A stretch of 64,000 nt of DNA from Allantophomopsis cytisporea. Its lineage: Eukaryota > Ascomycota > Leotiomycetes > Phacidiales > Phacidiaceae. Both the position numbers and the translations under genes were made by a program. Where the stretch lies: positions 1,426,001-1,490,000 of the forward strand of contig CP103026.1 of the NCBI GenBank assembly GCA_024752435.1, in the 5' to 3' direction. This document shows, one piece after another, positions 46,991 to 60,400 of the stretch (positions within the stretch are counted from its first letter, which is position 1; every line of letters starts with the position of its first letter). Under the pieces are notes generated by a model. That model was not told the DNA's origin, did no database searches, and saw nothing but the letters and a program-made list of their open reading frames with translations.

Positions 46991-47730
46991 ATGGAGACCA
47001 TTAAAGCCGTCTTCTTCAAGCCAGATCCCCAGGTGCAAGTCAGTACCTCCCTGTATCTATCAGTGGCCGATAAGACGACGCTGACTCTCTTCAGATCCGA
47101 AAATGTAACTCTATCATCCGAACGAATACTCGGAAACTCGATCGCGACATTCAAAACCTCAAAGTCATCGAGAATAAAACGAAGAACCTCATCATACAAG
47201 CCGATCGCCGCGCTCAGCGTGACCCGTCCCAGGCCAAGCAAGCACAGAATGAAATCCGTATCTTTGGTCGCGAGCTCGTGCGCGCGAGGAAAGCGGCAGC
47301 AAGGTTACATACATCTCGAGCACAGTTGCAGAGTGTGCGTATGCAAGTAGAGGAAGCATTCGCGGTGAGGAAGCTAGAAGGGAGTATCCGAGCTCAGGTT
47401 GGGATCATGAAGGACGTCAATACCCTGGTGCGATTACCAGAACTTACCGCGACGATGCGCGAGCTCGGATCGGAACTGATGAAAGCCGGGATCATTGAGG
47501 AGATGGTGGAGGATTCCATGCCGAGTGGGGAGCTGCTGGATGATGACGAGGAGGATCCAGAGTCTGAGGTCAATAAGGTTCTTGGGGAGATTCTTAACAA
47601 GAACAAGACAGCTGCTACACCGGTGGAACAAGCGCCCGCGGCTCCTGTCACCATGGAGGAGGAGGATGAAGAGGACTCCGAGGCCATGTTGGATCAAATG
47701 AGGGGAAGATTAGAGGCTCTGAAGAGCTAA
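46991..47730 (+). CDS. vps24: ESCRT-III subunit Vps24 (CHMP3)
   Basis: Two exons, 46991-47038 and 47095-47730, 227 residues. Vps24 caps and bundles Snf7 filaments in ESCRT-III, needed for sorting into multivesicular bodies. N-terminus METIKAVFFKPDPQVQIRKCN fits the family; the basic helix RTNTRKLDRDI follows, then AQRDPSQAKQAQ, AFAVRKLEGSIRAQVGIMKDVNTL and TMRELGSELMKAGIIEEMVED. The C-terminus EAMLDQMRGRLEALKS is an MIT-interacting motif for Vps4. The donor GTCAGT after CAA was chosen over the in-phase GTGCAA six bases earlier because PQVQIRKCN keeps the family's length. The acidic linker before the last helix is typical. Confidence 0.95.
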
Positions 47731-50700
47731 GTTTGCTTGTGATTTACCTTTGAAAACCGGTGTTGAGAGCTTGCTACGGTCACTGGAGTTGGCGTTGTGG
47801 ATACAATGATATCACTGTTCATAAGTATGCACATCACTTGCGGGCACAAATCAACGGATACTGCTTTGAAGTTCGTCTGAAATGAGTTCTCAAGGGTAAG
47901 TCTGTGGATCGTTGTGAGCATGAGAGCTTATATGACGACCATATACTACTGTTGTAAGTGTGAAATATTACACAAGTATGACTATTAAGATATACAGACG
48001 GGCCGACCACTTGCCCCGAGCTGCAAGCCTGCCGACGTCCCCGAGTCGCATTTCGCACTTCGGTCCTTCTTATGGGGTTCATCGTTAGTTTTTTCTTTGG
48101 TTTTTTTTCTTTTGTTATGGGGCTCCTAGGAGCCTTGCCAGCCCATGATTTCTATCTAAAGCGACCCGGCGTATCATTGTCAAGGGGGCCCTCAAGTACC
48201 GTGCCAGGATCAAATACGGACGGGCTTCCATGGATCATCTCCAGTATGGGAGTAAGACATGTTCGAAATTATCAATGCAGATAGCACTCAACTCTTTACA
48301 GCACCTACCAGTTCAGGAGCAGCGATTACCGACACTCAGGAGCATACTTTGTGGCCCATTGATCGAATAAGGAGATAGTAATTGCTTTACTTCCTCAACT
48401 ATCTTAGCAGCTGTTATATAAGTGCTTTGAGTTCAGATATCGTGGCTGTAACCAAGAGCCTCGAGGAATCCGCGAACTCAGAAAGTCTCAATACTTGGCC
48501 GACCACTTGGCATCGGAGTCCGGATCCGAACATTTGAGTGTGACGTGGAAAGCATCTCCATCAACTTCTCCGAAGAGCACCGAAGAGCACCGAAAGTAAA
48601 CAAATAAGACGTCAGTCGGATATAGATTTCTCCTGTGTTTAAACTGCCCAGTCAGTGGGAAATTGTCACGACGATCAACAGCTTCTAGAGAGCTTCTAGC
48701 AGCCATGCGGCTTTTGCCAGGGGTACGCTCTCAAATTCCGAGCTTCCAGCGCTCTCCATGCCTCTCCTCTTTCTGGACAGCTTTGGCGGATGCTACGTAG
48801 TATGTACTCCATAAATGACCGAACAGGCCTCTCTCAATCTCAATCCGAATCCCAGAGGCGCCTCGCGAACTCGCGTTGCCCACGAACAAACAGAACACAA
48901 CGCGAACCTGAAACATTAATGCACAGACAACACCGCCGCCATGTGGCTCCCCACTTGGGCAAAATGGCAGGCCGGCGCCTCAAAACACACGAGGGAGAGA
49001 AGCAGGCCTGTTGTCCGTCGGTATAAAATTTCCACAATCTCGTTGGCGTCGAGGGTAGGGCCGGGCGGGGAAGTCGGATTCCAGCGCCGTTTGCTCACAG
49101 ACTTCGTATGCGAACGCCAGGTCTCTTTTGCTTTGCGTTGAAAACAAGAATTACTCGGAATACGTACGCAAGAGGCAAATAGGGACGGGTGAGGAGCGCA
49201 CACGTAATTGATGTTGATTTGGATGTTCGGTATACAGTACGTGTACGCGGTAGGAAGTGCTTGATATGTCTGTCTTCTTCTATAGTCCTATCTGATGTTC
49301 GTTATATATGCTTTGTAGTTCATACTTCTTACGGATGTATCATCCACCTCCGTCGTTCCCCATATTGAAGGGATGAGAGAGAATAGAAACATACAACTGC
49401 CACGCATACGCAGTGAACGACTCCAGATGAAAATCGCCCGCGGGGGGGATGCACAAACGCCCCGACCCGTAAGGTAGCAATATCAATATACATAATATAT
49501 GATGTACACTGTGTGAGAGTTCAAAGGAGATGAGATAACAGCCATAGCGATCCAAAATATCTCAGACCCTTATTCCTCCTCTAATTCCACATAATAACAA
49601 TTATCCCTTCCTCATATCATCATCGTCCATCGGTACCATAGGCCTGGCATCCGCGGTAGCGAGGTCGACAGCTCAAGCGACACATCGCAATCTCTCCATC
49701 TCTCAATTTCATACATTACCAAGCCTTTGACATCAGTGCACGCCGAGTCACCCCAAGCCAACCCGGTATTTACACCAAAGCGTCTGCATCGAACGCGCAA
49801 AGGAAGCTTCTGAAGCTTTGTGATAAGATTGGGGAATGTAAATCAGAAATCAAACTCAGACTTTGACTTGGTTTTTTTTTGTTTTTTTCTTTCTTTTCTT
49901 GACAGCGGTTCCTTGGACGACGGGTAGAGTGGGCTTTCTCGCTCGCATGTCGCATCGTCTCGTCGCATCGCATCGCAGCGCACAACGCACAACGCACAAT
50001 GCAGACCCGGCCCGCAGCCTCACATAGATCGAAACTAATGCGTTGTGGAAGGTGCTGCCCTTGTTCCCCGAGCCCAACATTTACTCTGGAGGGAAATAGA
50101 GAGGGAGAAAAAAGGTCGTTGAAAAAGTTAACTGGGCAGCGACGTTGAGGGTTGAGATACCGGTGAGGCTGGGCGTGTGATATGTAACATGAGGCTACTG
50201 GAGAAGCAGAGCACCAGAGCTCTGAGGGAGCTTGGGGAAACTTGATAAGCTTTTTGCTTGTGAATACAACTTCACTTTATCTTGGAAGATATCACAGTAC
50301 AATGATATGTGGAAACGAAGTCTTTCAGCCATAGCCAACCCAGAAGCACATGGTACAATCCTCCCCAAATTTAAAATAAAATAAAATAAAATTCTAAAAA
50401 TCAAACGATCTCCAGACTCCTTCCTCCGCATGAAGGGATGTATCAAAAGAGACATCTCAACCCATATCACAGACTCGAAATACACTGTACGTATGTTTGC
50501 ACCGCGCCAGAGCGGTGAAGTGAGTCAAACGCCGCACACAAACCCCCCGGTCCTCACCCAATTAAAAATTGTGCAAAAGCCTGGTGGGCGCTGCGATAGG
50601 GTGGATTTCCCGGTTACGGGGTCTCAAAATCCCCCCTGGTCTGGCTGGCTTTTGGCTTCCACGTCGCAGCCGGGATCATACATTGCAGAGAAAAAGCCCC

Positions 50701-52077
50701 CCGTCCAAGCGGGATTTAATTGCACAGGTACATAGTAGTGGTAGCTTGTAGAAGCCCAAAGACGGAGACGAGTAAAGCACAAGCAAGATTCATGAGGATG
50801 GGAGGTGAGGAGGGGAGGGGCGGTCAGAGACATTCTGGTACTGGGGGGATGGAGCTGCTGACTTGGAGAGGGGCCGGCGCAACTTTATGGAAAGGCATGA
50901 ATCGAATGGGTTCTGGAGGGGGGTTTTGTTTGTCAGCTCTTCTGAGTCTTATTTGTTTCGTTACATTTGTGTTACATTTCTTACGGAGAAAAGGGAATTA
51001 ATCGGAGAAGGTGACTGAGGTTTCATGGAACCGATGACTGTACACTGCTGACTACTTGGCTCACCGTTCCTGTACGGATGTCAGTCATACGGTAAGATGA
51101 TGAGGGTTGTATGTAGCATATATGAATATATGAATATATGAATATTTGGATGTATGAATGAAGATATACACAATACGGAAGTAGGTCAACGGTAAGATAA
51201 TCAAGAGACAGATAAATACCTAGATAGATGATAGATGAATGTAGGCAGGCAGGCAAGCAAGCAGGCAGGACAGGGTCAGCGGGAGTTAGCTGGTTACGGA
51301 TACTCAACGCTAGGTACGGTGTGGAGTACCTTAGTATGGTTTGGAGCCGGCACTATACTACCTTGCCTAGGAATAAACCAGGCGCACTACCTACGAAGCA
51401 AGAGTAACGAGAGTAAGGTAATGTGTATGTATTATGTATGTATTCAGGCGTTCGTTGCTGGGGAAGGCGCACCACCCGACTCAAAGACTCATGCGTATCC
51501 ATCCACTCATCAGAATTTGGGGCTTGTGAACGGCGGCCTTCGGGATCGGCGGTCCGTCGCGTGAGACTGGGGTTACGGATGACTGTGTCGAAAAAAAAAT
51601 AATCCCCCATGAACATCGAAAACTTGTGAGACTAGTAGAGTACGGAGGAATGATATATGATTCATCTGCGCCCGGCCTTTGTTTGTGAAATAGTTACTTA
51701 CGTCCCAGAGTATAAGGAAATGAAAGTCTAAGTGATCCAGCAATATCCAGCAATCAAGGCATTACCACATCCCAAGCAAACTTTCTGAATCCCGGAGTCC
51801 ATCATCTTTCCTTTCCACACAGGCCCTACCTACAGGAATAACTCCCATCGTCATAGCTCAGGATCAAACACATCACCCAGGTCCTTTTCCATTCTTGTCC
51901 TGTTCCTGGAGAATACATATTGCTATACTTCTCCCCGGTTTTTGGAATTTGATCTTGGAATCACAGCTCTTACCACTTGGATATCATCTATTCCAGCTCT
52001 TGTCTTGCCCACTTGGATCTTCTCTTTCTTCTTCTCATCACCACCACCAGTACAAGAGATTATCTACTGTCACAAGC
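47731..52077. other. Gene-poor spacer of 4.3 kb
   Basis: Contains the vps24 3' UTR and the promoter and leader of the serine-rich protein gene. Small repeats include 'gccgaccacttg' at 48002 and 48499 and an ATGAATAT repeat at 51120-51145. Pyrimidine-rich tracts flank 49870-49900. No gene can be supported. Confidence 0.45.
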
Positions 52078-52533
52078 ATGCATATCCAAATCCCACAGTC
52101 CAAGCTGCGTAGCAGCTCCCTGTCGCGCGAGCAGGCCGCTGCCTCAAGTGGGGCAGTACCCGGCGGTACGGCGTGTGCTTACCCATCATGGCCTCGACGC
52201 TCCTCGTTGAACAGCGATTCCGGACGTACAGAGGAGATGACGCCGTCGTCTTTCCTCTCCGACGACGACCTCTTCCCAGACGTCTTTGAGGAAGAGTCCT
52301 CTGCCGACTGCACACCCATCACCAGCACCGTTGGCTCCCCCAAGGCCGGAAAGGAACCAGAAATGATCTCTGGCTCTATGTTACGTCAGATCCTCGCTAT
52401 GCACCAGACTGGAGGCAAGACTACTGCGCCGAAGCAGAAGCAAAAGAGAAGAAAGTCGTCTACCTCGTCCAAGAAGTCCAGAAGCAGCAGTGTCGCCAGG
52501 ACCATGTCTGCCATCCAGGAAACCGAGGAGTGA
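52078..52533 (+). CDS. Conserved-looking small Ser-rich fungal protein, function unknown
   Basis: A single exon of 151 residues. It starts MHIQIPQSKLRSSSLSREQ, continues YPSWPRRSSLNSDSGRTEEM, then an acidic motif SSFLSDDDLFPDVFEEES, SGSMLRQILAMHQ, and ends in a basic, Ser-rich stretch (KQKQKRRKSSTSSKKSRSSS). The composition suggests a disordered, phosphorylated and probably nuclear protein. Proteins of this layout occur in other ascomycetes, to my recollection as hypothetical proteins; I do not recognise a function. Met at 52078 is preferred because the protein-like sequence begins there. An in-frame ATG at 51895 would add 61 residues, rich in hydrophobic and His residues. Confidence 0.65.
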   Translation: MHIQIPQSKLRSSSLSREQAAASSGAVPGGTACAYPSWPRRSSLNSDSGRTEEMTPSSFLSDDDLFPDVFEEESSADCTPITSTVGSPKAGKEPEMISGSMLRQILAMHQTGGKTTAPKQKQKRRKSSTSSKKSRSSSVARTMSAIQETEE

Positions 52534-54154
52534 ATGATGGTTGATTGAGGTTTGGGTCTGCATCATTATCAGTATCTGTAAGTCCTTAAGCACTATCACC
52601 CCCTATACACACTCCTAACAATATCCCCAGAATGACATTCCACATATCTATCGGAAATTTTATCTTTAAAAGGGGTTACCTACAAATGGTACCTCAGTCA
52701 GTCACCATTATACGGACAGACATATCTCGGGCACAACAGTTCCAAATAGAGCTGCATCATTGATGCCTTCGCTATCACGGTGTCTCAGCTTCAGATCTGC
52801 AGGTCGACACTTAATGTGACTGATACTGGGCCATCATAATTCCTGTCTTCTCCTCAGGTCGCGAAAAGTCTACCGATTCGGAGTAGACATCCTCACGTTG
52901 TGAGCACCGTCCTAAACCCAAGTTGTACTACCCAGCCAATGCTGTAGCTCGCCGCAATGCGTGGCGCTGGACACCATCCTACAGAGGATATATCGGTTGG
53001 GATGGATCGACTATTGTCAAACGTCCTCGTTAGACAAGCTCATCTCTACCTCTTCACTATGTGATGAGAACATCACAATATCCATCTTCGCCACAGCACA
53101 GCTGGCATATCACAGTGGAACTCAGGGTTCATGGCAAGAAGCCATTTGGTGATTGCGCCGCAAAATAAGATGTGATCGACGAGACGGCACGTCTGACATG
53201 AAGGTACGGGGAGTGCATCGGGGTCATCGAAGCCAGTTCAACGCTTCCGGGCCGTGGATGGCTCATCCCCGCCCTATGAGGAGGATCAACATGTTCTGAC
53301 AGGAGATGCATGCGCGCCTGAGGTGATGAGGTGCGGAGGATGAGCATGGAAAGCAGTCGATGCAAAGACATATGGAGTACATGGATGGGGGAATGTATGG
53401 GACGAATATGGGGGAAGGGATGTGGGTAGAAGGGGTGAAGCGAATAGAAGGGCTGGAACCTGAAGCAGGAAGGCGTCGGCGCGTATGAGCGTGATTTGTG
53501 ATTATATTCCGAGAGAGACGGAAAGAGTCTGTACCTTAATGCAACAAACAATATTTTGTGCACAATTTATAAGCGTCCCGCCACTGTGATTCCTTTTCTG
53601 CAAATGTGATGGTTTTGTTCTCAATCATCATTCACTCTCACGCTGCCAATTCGCCAATTCAATACGAATCATGGACATTGTGGTGTTGACGACGCCAATC
53701 ACATCGATGAGAGGCTTCTTGATATGATAGATTTTTTAAGAGAGATTTTGAGATGCGATGAGATTCAAGACAGGACTAAGCACATTCCAGCAACTCGTAA
53801 CGAAAAGGTCTTCTTTGCTCAGAGCTTTGTACAGCCATACTTGTCGATCACTGGCCAACGAGGGCGGCGTATGGGCGTGACAGAAGCAGGGACTCCGAAA
53901 GGGAGGCCTGCAAGAGGCTGCACATCATGTAACAGACAAAACGATTCTGATCATTTAAACAAGTAAAACGAGGGCTTCTCATGTTGCACAGTCGGTGGTA
54001 GAGTGGTGGTCTTCTACGTGACGAAGTTGTATGGAGGATGGTGAATGAAGGTTCGCAGATCGTCCGCCTTGGACATGCGCGGAGCTACCTTAGTACTCGA
54101 TGGACCGAGCTTGATAAGTGGCTGGAAGCTTAAATTGGCGTGCAGCGTGCAGAG

Positions 54155-54240
54155 ATGGAGTACAGCACTCCATTCATATTTAAGATCATACCAAGGTACT
54201 GTAGTAGTCACATCTGGATATTTATGGAGCACTACTCCAT
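54155..54240. repeat. Two small hairpins with the same ATGGAG/CTCCAT arms
   Basis: ATGGAGT-acagc-ACTCCAT at 54155-54173 and ATGGAG-cacta-CTCCAT at 54224-54240; 7-bp and 6-bp stems with 5-nt loops, 69 bp apart. Confidence 0.6.
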
Positions 54241-55002
54241 CCATGTGTAGTGTTACTGTGCGATTTATGTCGCACAGCCAAACGACCAGGAAGGAGGGTT
54301 CTACTGTTGGAGTAGTACATGATAAGAGATGGACCATGGTGGCATTTGGGGCTTAGGTCAGTCAGGTCGAGAGACCCGGTCATTATCACGGACCGAACGG
54401 GGCAAATTACAGAGTCCCCTCGAGTGCCACCAGCCGTGATTGATACGGGTCGCGACCTGAGAAGATGTGAGATGTGTGATGAGGTGATGAGGATAAAAGA
54501 CTGCGTAAAAGCAGTGCAAAGGACATGGTACTGCGTGAATGCGTTGCATATTCACTCGAGGGTTATGGTTATAATATGAAGAGGCACACTGAGAGACTCC
54601 GGAGGAACAAGCATCCCTTGGGCGTTGAGCCGTCGTCGTCGCGACACGTCCTCCCAGTCGGATGCACGAACAGCATAGCATAATAACGATGTGCATGTTC
54701 TATTTCTCAAATGCATATGCGTATATAATATGCGGCGGGATGGAATGTACAGATGAGCGATCTTGTCTTGGTGAGGTAGGATATACAACGTAGTAACTGG
54801 TAGTATAAGAAGTGAGAAAGGGAAGCTTTGATGTGAACGAGTACATACGATATGTGCAGTGCACGCAAAGTCGGTGTAAATCAGGAAGTAATGAATATAT
54901 ATAACTTCAATAATGAGTCAGTTCTTAGTGAGAGAAGTGTATGTACCTGATGAACTGCATACCATAATACAGAGACTTAAACCGAGGTAAGTCATGTGGG
55001 AG

Positions 55003-55050
55003 AGACAGACGGACAGACAGCAGACAAGACAGACAGACATACATACATAC
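55003..55050. repeat. (ACAG)n-(ACAT)n microsatellite
   Basis: Runs of ACAGACAG changing into ACATACATAC, about 48 bp, non-coding. Confidence 0.85.
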
Positions 55051-57487
55051 TTAAAGTACATACCGCAAGTACAAGTACGTTGACGCCGTTAAAGAAGCAG
55101 CTGTGAAGTGAGTACATCTATCTCTCCAACCGTGATCTTACGTGTTTCCTCCATACTATGTGATATTCAATATCTATATGTATGCACTTGGATAGTACAT
55201 ACAAACTACATCATAAGATACTTTGACAACACATAGACAGTAGCTCGTCCGTAGATGCAACATTGCAAGTACATCTAGATGATGAGAGCGATGAGATAGA
55301 TAGATAGATAGGTCCGTACATACATACATCCATCCATCTGTACCTTGTAAGTGCTTGCGCCACCTGAATTACTCCCCTCTTTCTTTTCGATGCATACATT
55401 CGATGCATTCGACGCATTCGACGCATTCGGTGCAACCTCCAGTGATAACGTGATCAATTTCGTATCCGATGTGAAGGACTTCATGATCTTTGGGAAGTCC
55501 TGAGACTCCCATCAGCGAGTCGGAAGATCTTTGGTAACTGGAACGTTGGGATTGGAAACTTAACTCTGGAACCACTGCGACATCGTCATGACGCTTCGTT
55601 GGCCCATGTATTTTCGTTCCTCGCAGATGGACACACACACAATGAGGTGCTATAATGTCATGTAACCTGATGCACCAGATGTGAATGTGGATGTGCGGCG
55701 CCTGGATGTGAATGTGAGTGTTTGTTCGGAGTCTCAGACCTTGCTGCCCCCGCTTTGGGCATAGTCTGGTCTGGTCTCGTCTCTTGTCTGTCTCTTGTCT
55801 CTTTTCTATATTGTTTTATCTGGGCAGCCATGTTCTCACGCGGCAATCGCAGTTCAACTTGACCTTGAATCAAACTTGGATCACCTCGGATCACTTTGGG
55901 ATCAGCCAGGAGGGATTGAAAGGTTGAAGTCAAGTTGGATCATTATCATTGACGAGGATTAACTCGGGGATTGACAGAGCATTGACCATGACTGGGGACC
56001 TCGATCAGATATCGCCAACCACAGAGCTCTTGTAGGCGCTGAGCTGTGACTCAGCAACGACCAGCAAATCACCAACAATCTGTCGTCTGTACTGCCCCAT
56101 GCCATCATGCAGCATATCGTGGATGATTGGACCAACGTGTGATGGCACTGCATGTTATTGCAGGCGGAGCCCGTTGAAGGTTAGCCAATGTGCGCGCTTC
56201 GTGCCTGGCCATCATTAACACTAACAACCACATCCCAGACTGACTTTCGAGACTCAACCTCAAATCATCTGAACCTGAACTCGAGAAGGCCAAATGAGAG
56301 CACTTTCACCCCATCTACTACTTTCATCTCCCTCACCGTGTTTGGGCAAAGCACAAATTACGAATGCTATTTACCACCGCTCTTTCAACGTGAAGAATGA
56401 CGATGAAAAAAAAAAGGGAAGAAATTTACTTTGGGCTCTGCAAAATGAATATGGGTTCATCATTCATGCCGCTTTTCAGACCTCTCAGATCAACTTTTCG
56501 CCATGAGAATCTAAATAAGCCACACTAAATGACCGTGTGAAAAAGGAAAAATGAAAGTATCGCTACTAGATCCCGGTCACTATCATCCAAACAGCTCCAT
56601 CGACTGCCCATCAACTGCGCACCAACGCGACTGCGGTAGGCGGTATGCAAGACGCTCGACAGCTTGAACCCTGAATAAACGGGGTTCTAGAGGCTACTCC
56701 GTCTGCGTCTATGCCTCACTCATTGAGATCAACCGGACCGCAATGCGCTCTATGGACCGGCTAGCAACCGTATCTAATTACATACAGAATGCCTGTCTTG
56801 CTTTATCCACTGACAGATCAGAGCTTTTGTGTTACGCGCTCTGCTTTGGCAGAGGTCCCAGTTCTCATCAAGCCATATGAGGCCTCTGAATGCCTTTTCT
56901 TGAACATACTTACGAGCGTACTAGATGTGCATTGGCCCCCGAAGAGAGCGCCAAAGTATCAAATATCGTTCTTTTGTTGGGTCGCGAGGGGTCCACGAGC
57001 CAAAAGACCTGTGTACTCTTGTATCATCCATGAGGTCCCGTGCTACTTATCTGTGATTCCTCGGACAATTTGCTTTTACTCGTCTCTGTTTTCTTGTACT
57101 CATATACGTTATAATTGTTGTCCACGTATATTCCGCATCGCACAGGAAAAGCCAGAATAAATCCGGTGCTTCGGTATATGCAACCTTTCGAGAAGACATT
57201 CCGCCGGGCGTGAGACTACTCCATGTGACGAGGAGCGGACGGGCTCGCACATCTATAGCCCTGTGCTGCAGGAAAGAAGAGTGTGGCACCAAGCGAAGCG
57301 GCAAGGAATCTTGAGGATTAAAGTGTATGTATGTTAACTCTCATTGTTACCCAATATACATATTGGGTGGTTCCAAACCGGTACTTTGAAAGGCTTCTGC
57401 CATTGTCCATTCGGAATATGTACCATGCTGCAGGCACCCGACTAATATAGTTGCCCTGAAGCAGATATCTAGGTCATCGCCATCGCC

Positions 57488-60400
57488 ATGTCAACCGGGC
57501 AGTTGGCCAGAAACCGCTCGCTGTCGCTGGGCTCTGGCCATTCTTCTTCGGCCAGACAAGATACAATGGCCGAATTCAGCATGTCGGAAAATACTTCTAT
57601 TAGAGATTTCGAGCCTACCGCTGCGACGGCGTCCATGTTCCTCTATGCGCAAGGTTCCTCCATCGTCGTCTGTCACCATGATACTTTAAGCGTGGAAAGA
57701 AGATTCTCGAGACATACGGAGGAAATTTCGTTGTTGGCTGTGGATATGGTCAGTGAGAGAGGTTCGGGTCGACTTGTGGTCAGCTATGATATTGGTCAGA
57801 CGGCGATAGTATGGGATTTGTTAACTGGCGACGAAATCGCAAGATTTGCTTCATATGACCACTTGACAGTGGCGGCTTGGATGCGTAATGGGAATGTGGC
57901 ATTTGGTTGGTCCAATTCCAAGAATTCTAGACTTTACAGTGTTGCTAATGAGTATCATCAGGAAATGCTCAAGGAGCGGTCATTCTATTCGAACCATCGA
58001 CTTCCGAGCACCTCTCAGCGAAAACCATGAATCAAATTCCTATAACTGCACTTTCACCAGCGGCGGACTGTAGAACATATGCAATTGGGTGGGTATCATT
58101 CAAGAATTATTAGGTTCACAAAACTGACTATCATCAGTTATCAAAACGGGTCTCTCGTAATTGCTGCCCTTCAGCCACGATTTACCATCCTACATACTCT
58201 GGTAAACCCACGAGACTCACCGATAGTGACTTTGGCGTGGCATGCATCGAGTTCGAGGCAAAAATCGGATATGCTTGCGTCGCAAACAAGGGATGGAGAT
58301 CTTCGTGTGTGGAGCATCGCCAAGTCTCCCACCGCCAGCGACACAGCAAAAGTTGTCAGAATCTTGAAACGGTCAGAAAATTTCCAGCCTGGCCCAAATT
58401 GGCTAGGCTGGTCAAAAAACGGTCGCATCATTCAATTCTCAGAAGGGTACGTTGACGGAATTTTCTCATCATGCATATTTTTCGCGCGCGCTTAGAGGCT
58501 CCATGCTAATCCAGCCTTATGAACAGCGAGACGTCATCATGGGATGTGCGCACAAAGAATGTGACCTATGAGACCGTGCCTACACTTGAGCACGTCCGGG
58601 GCATTGCCGTCTATGGTCCTGGCGCTACTCTCTTCACGTTGGGCCGTAACAATACCGCTCAGCAGTTCGACCTCAACTCACCTCCACAATTGGTGGCAAA
58701 CGTTGAACATACCAACCATTTGCCACCATCACCTCCTGTCTCGATCGAGGAGCAGAAAAAACAAAAGGGAAAGGAAAGGAATAACGCAGACGGACTCACG
58801 GCAATCCCTGTCAATCTCGATGTGTCCGAGAGCGATGAAGATCACATGTCACCATTGGCCCGGATAGCCAGGGAGATGGATAAACTTGAAGTTGAGGAGA
58901 GTCAGAACGTACCAGACCGTGCGGCTACTTTGAGTCCCGTGTCATCGCGAAGCTATGTATCCATGTCGTCGAGGTCGTCTGCTGGCTCACGGAACTATCA
59001 CAAACATACCTCTACCTTATCAAGAGGAATGAGTGATGGGACAACAATGTCCATAGGGTCAACCCTTCATTCAAGTCAAGCCCCATCGATGATATCTAGT
59101 AGAGATAGCCTGTCTGTGAGCAGTATGAGCTCTCATTCACAATCATCTCACCGATCTCGTCCCCGAGGATCCCGACTTCGACAAGAGGTTCTTCGTAGTC
59201 CCGAAGAGAAGCACGTCGTTGACTTGTTCAAATTCACAAAGAGTAGACTTAGTGACATTCCATATACTCAACCGAAGGTCTTTGATAACGCAAAGCTCAC
59301 TAATGACGATCTTCGAGGGCAAATGCTCAGCACAATCTTTGGTTGGGAAGGTGAAGTGGATACTCTGATTCAAGATGAGATCTCGCATCACCCTCCAGGG
59401 TCACCTAACCGACTTCTACTTTCTAAGTGGTTGGGCGATATTGATACAGATATCATGGCTACAAGCTCAGAGTCAATGACATCCTCAGATTGGATGCTTC
59501 TCGCCCTCAGCGGTATTGGAGGATCAGCATCACAACACAAGGTGGCAAGGGCGTATGTACAAAGGCTGCTTGAGAAAGGAGACGTTCACACCGCGGCAAC
59601 CATTATGCTTGGTATGGGCGACCAAAATGATGCAATTGAAATATATACTTCTCACAAGCGTTATATGGAGGCGTTGATCTTAACTTGTCTGGTATTTCCA
59701 GTCGACTGGCAACGCCAGACCGCATTGCTCCGAAAATGGGGTGAATGGGCTGTCCAGCATAGCCAGCAGCAATTGGCGATTAGATGGTAAGTCAAGAACC
59801 CGGGTAGGATTTAGGCACATACTGACAATTTGCGACAGCTTTTCCTGTACGGCCTCTGAGTCCTCTGAACCTTGGACTTCACCGAGTGCACAAGCTGCTA
59901 CTTTCTCAAATGTACATGCTCACAGTATTCCTGAGATGCTGAGCCCCCCACTCTCTCCGCCCGGTGTCAACCGTGGACCACAGCGGAACATGGCTAAGAC
60001 CTCTGCTTTGAAGCTAATCACATCATTTGGTGACCAGAGTGGTGGTAAGTCTAAGTTTTTCGGAGCAGGAGAAGATGAACGAACACCAATGGGTGGTGTT
60101 GGTGTGACTCCAATCGCGGAGTCAGCATTGTCGCCTAGAGGTGACGATACAGCTCATACTGCTTTCCTTCGGCCAAGCCACCGAAGCGCATACAATACTC
60201 CAGCTTCTGCAAGAACAGCAACACCAGGTGGTTTCACAAGACAACGGTTACCATCTATTGGCGAAATGCCATCAGATGTTGTTATGCCTCGAAAGGCGGA
60301 CCCAGCACGTTTGCCAACTCCTGCTGACTCCGGTTCCGACAAGGAGAAAGTTGACAAGCCCGGTCATGAGCGTAAGTCTTCTGCACCGGAGGTCTTTCAA

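Larger units (their letters stand above)
52534..57487. other. Gene-poor spacer of 5 kb
   Basis: The largest spacer here. It has many short frames on both strands, none with motifs; the largest (53129-53563, minus) is Pro/His/Ser-rich and looks spurious. Repeats: two related hairpins at 54155-54240, (ACAG/ACAT)n at 55003-55050 and short GATA/CATC tracts at 55295-55340. The last few hundred bases should be the promoter of the WD40 gene. Confidence 0.45.

Noticed and set aside
53129..53563. 144-codon minus-strand frame in the 5 kb spacer
   Set aside because: Composition (His, Pro, Ser, Arg) reflects base bias; no motif, no splice continuation, no conserved look.
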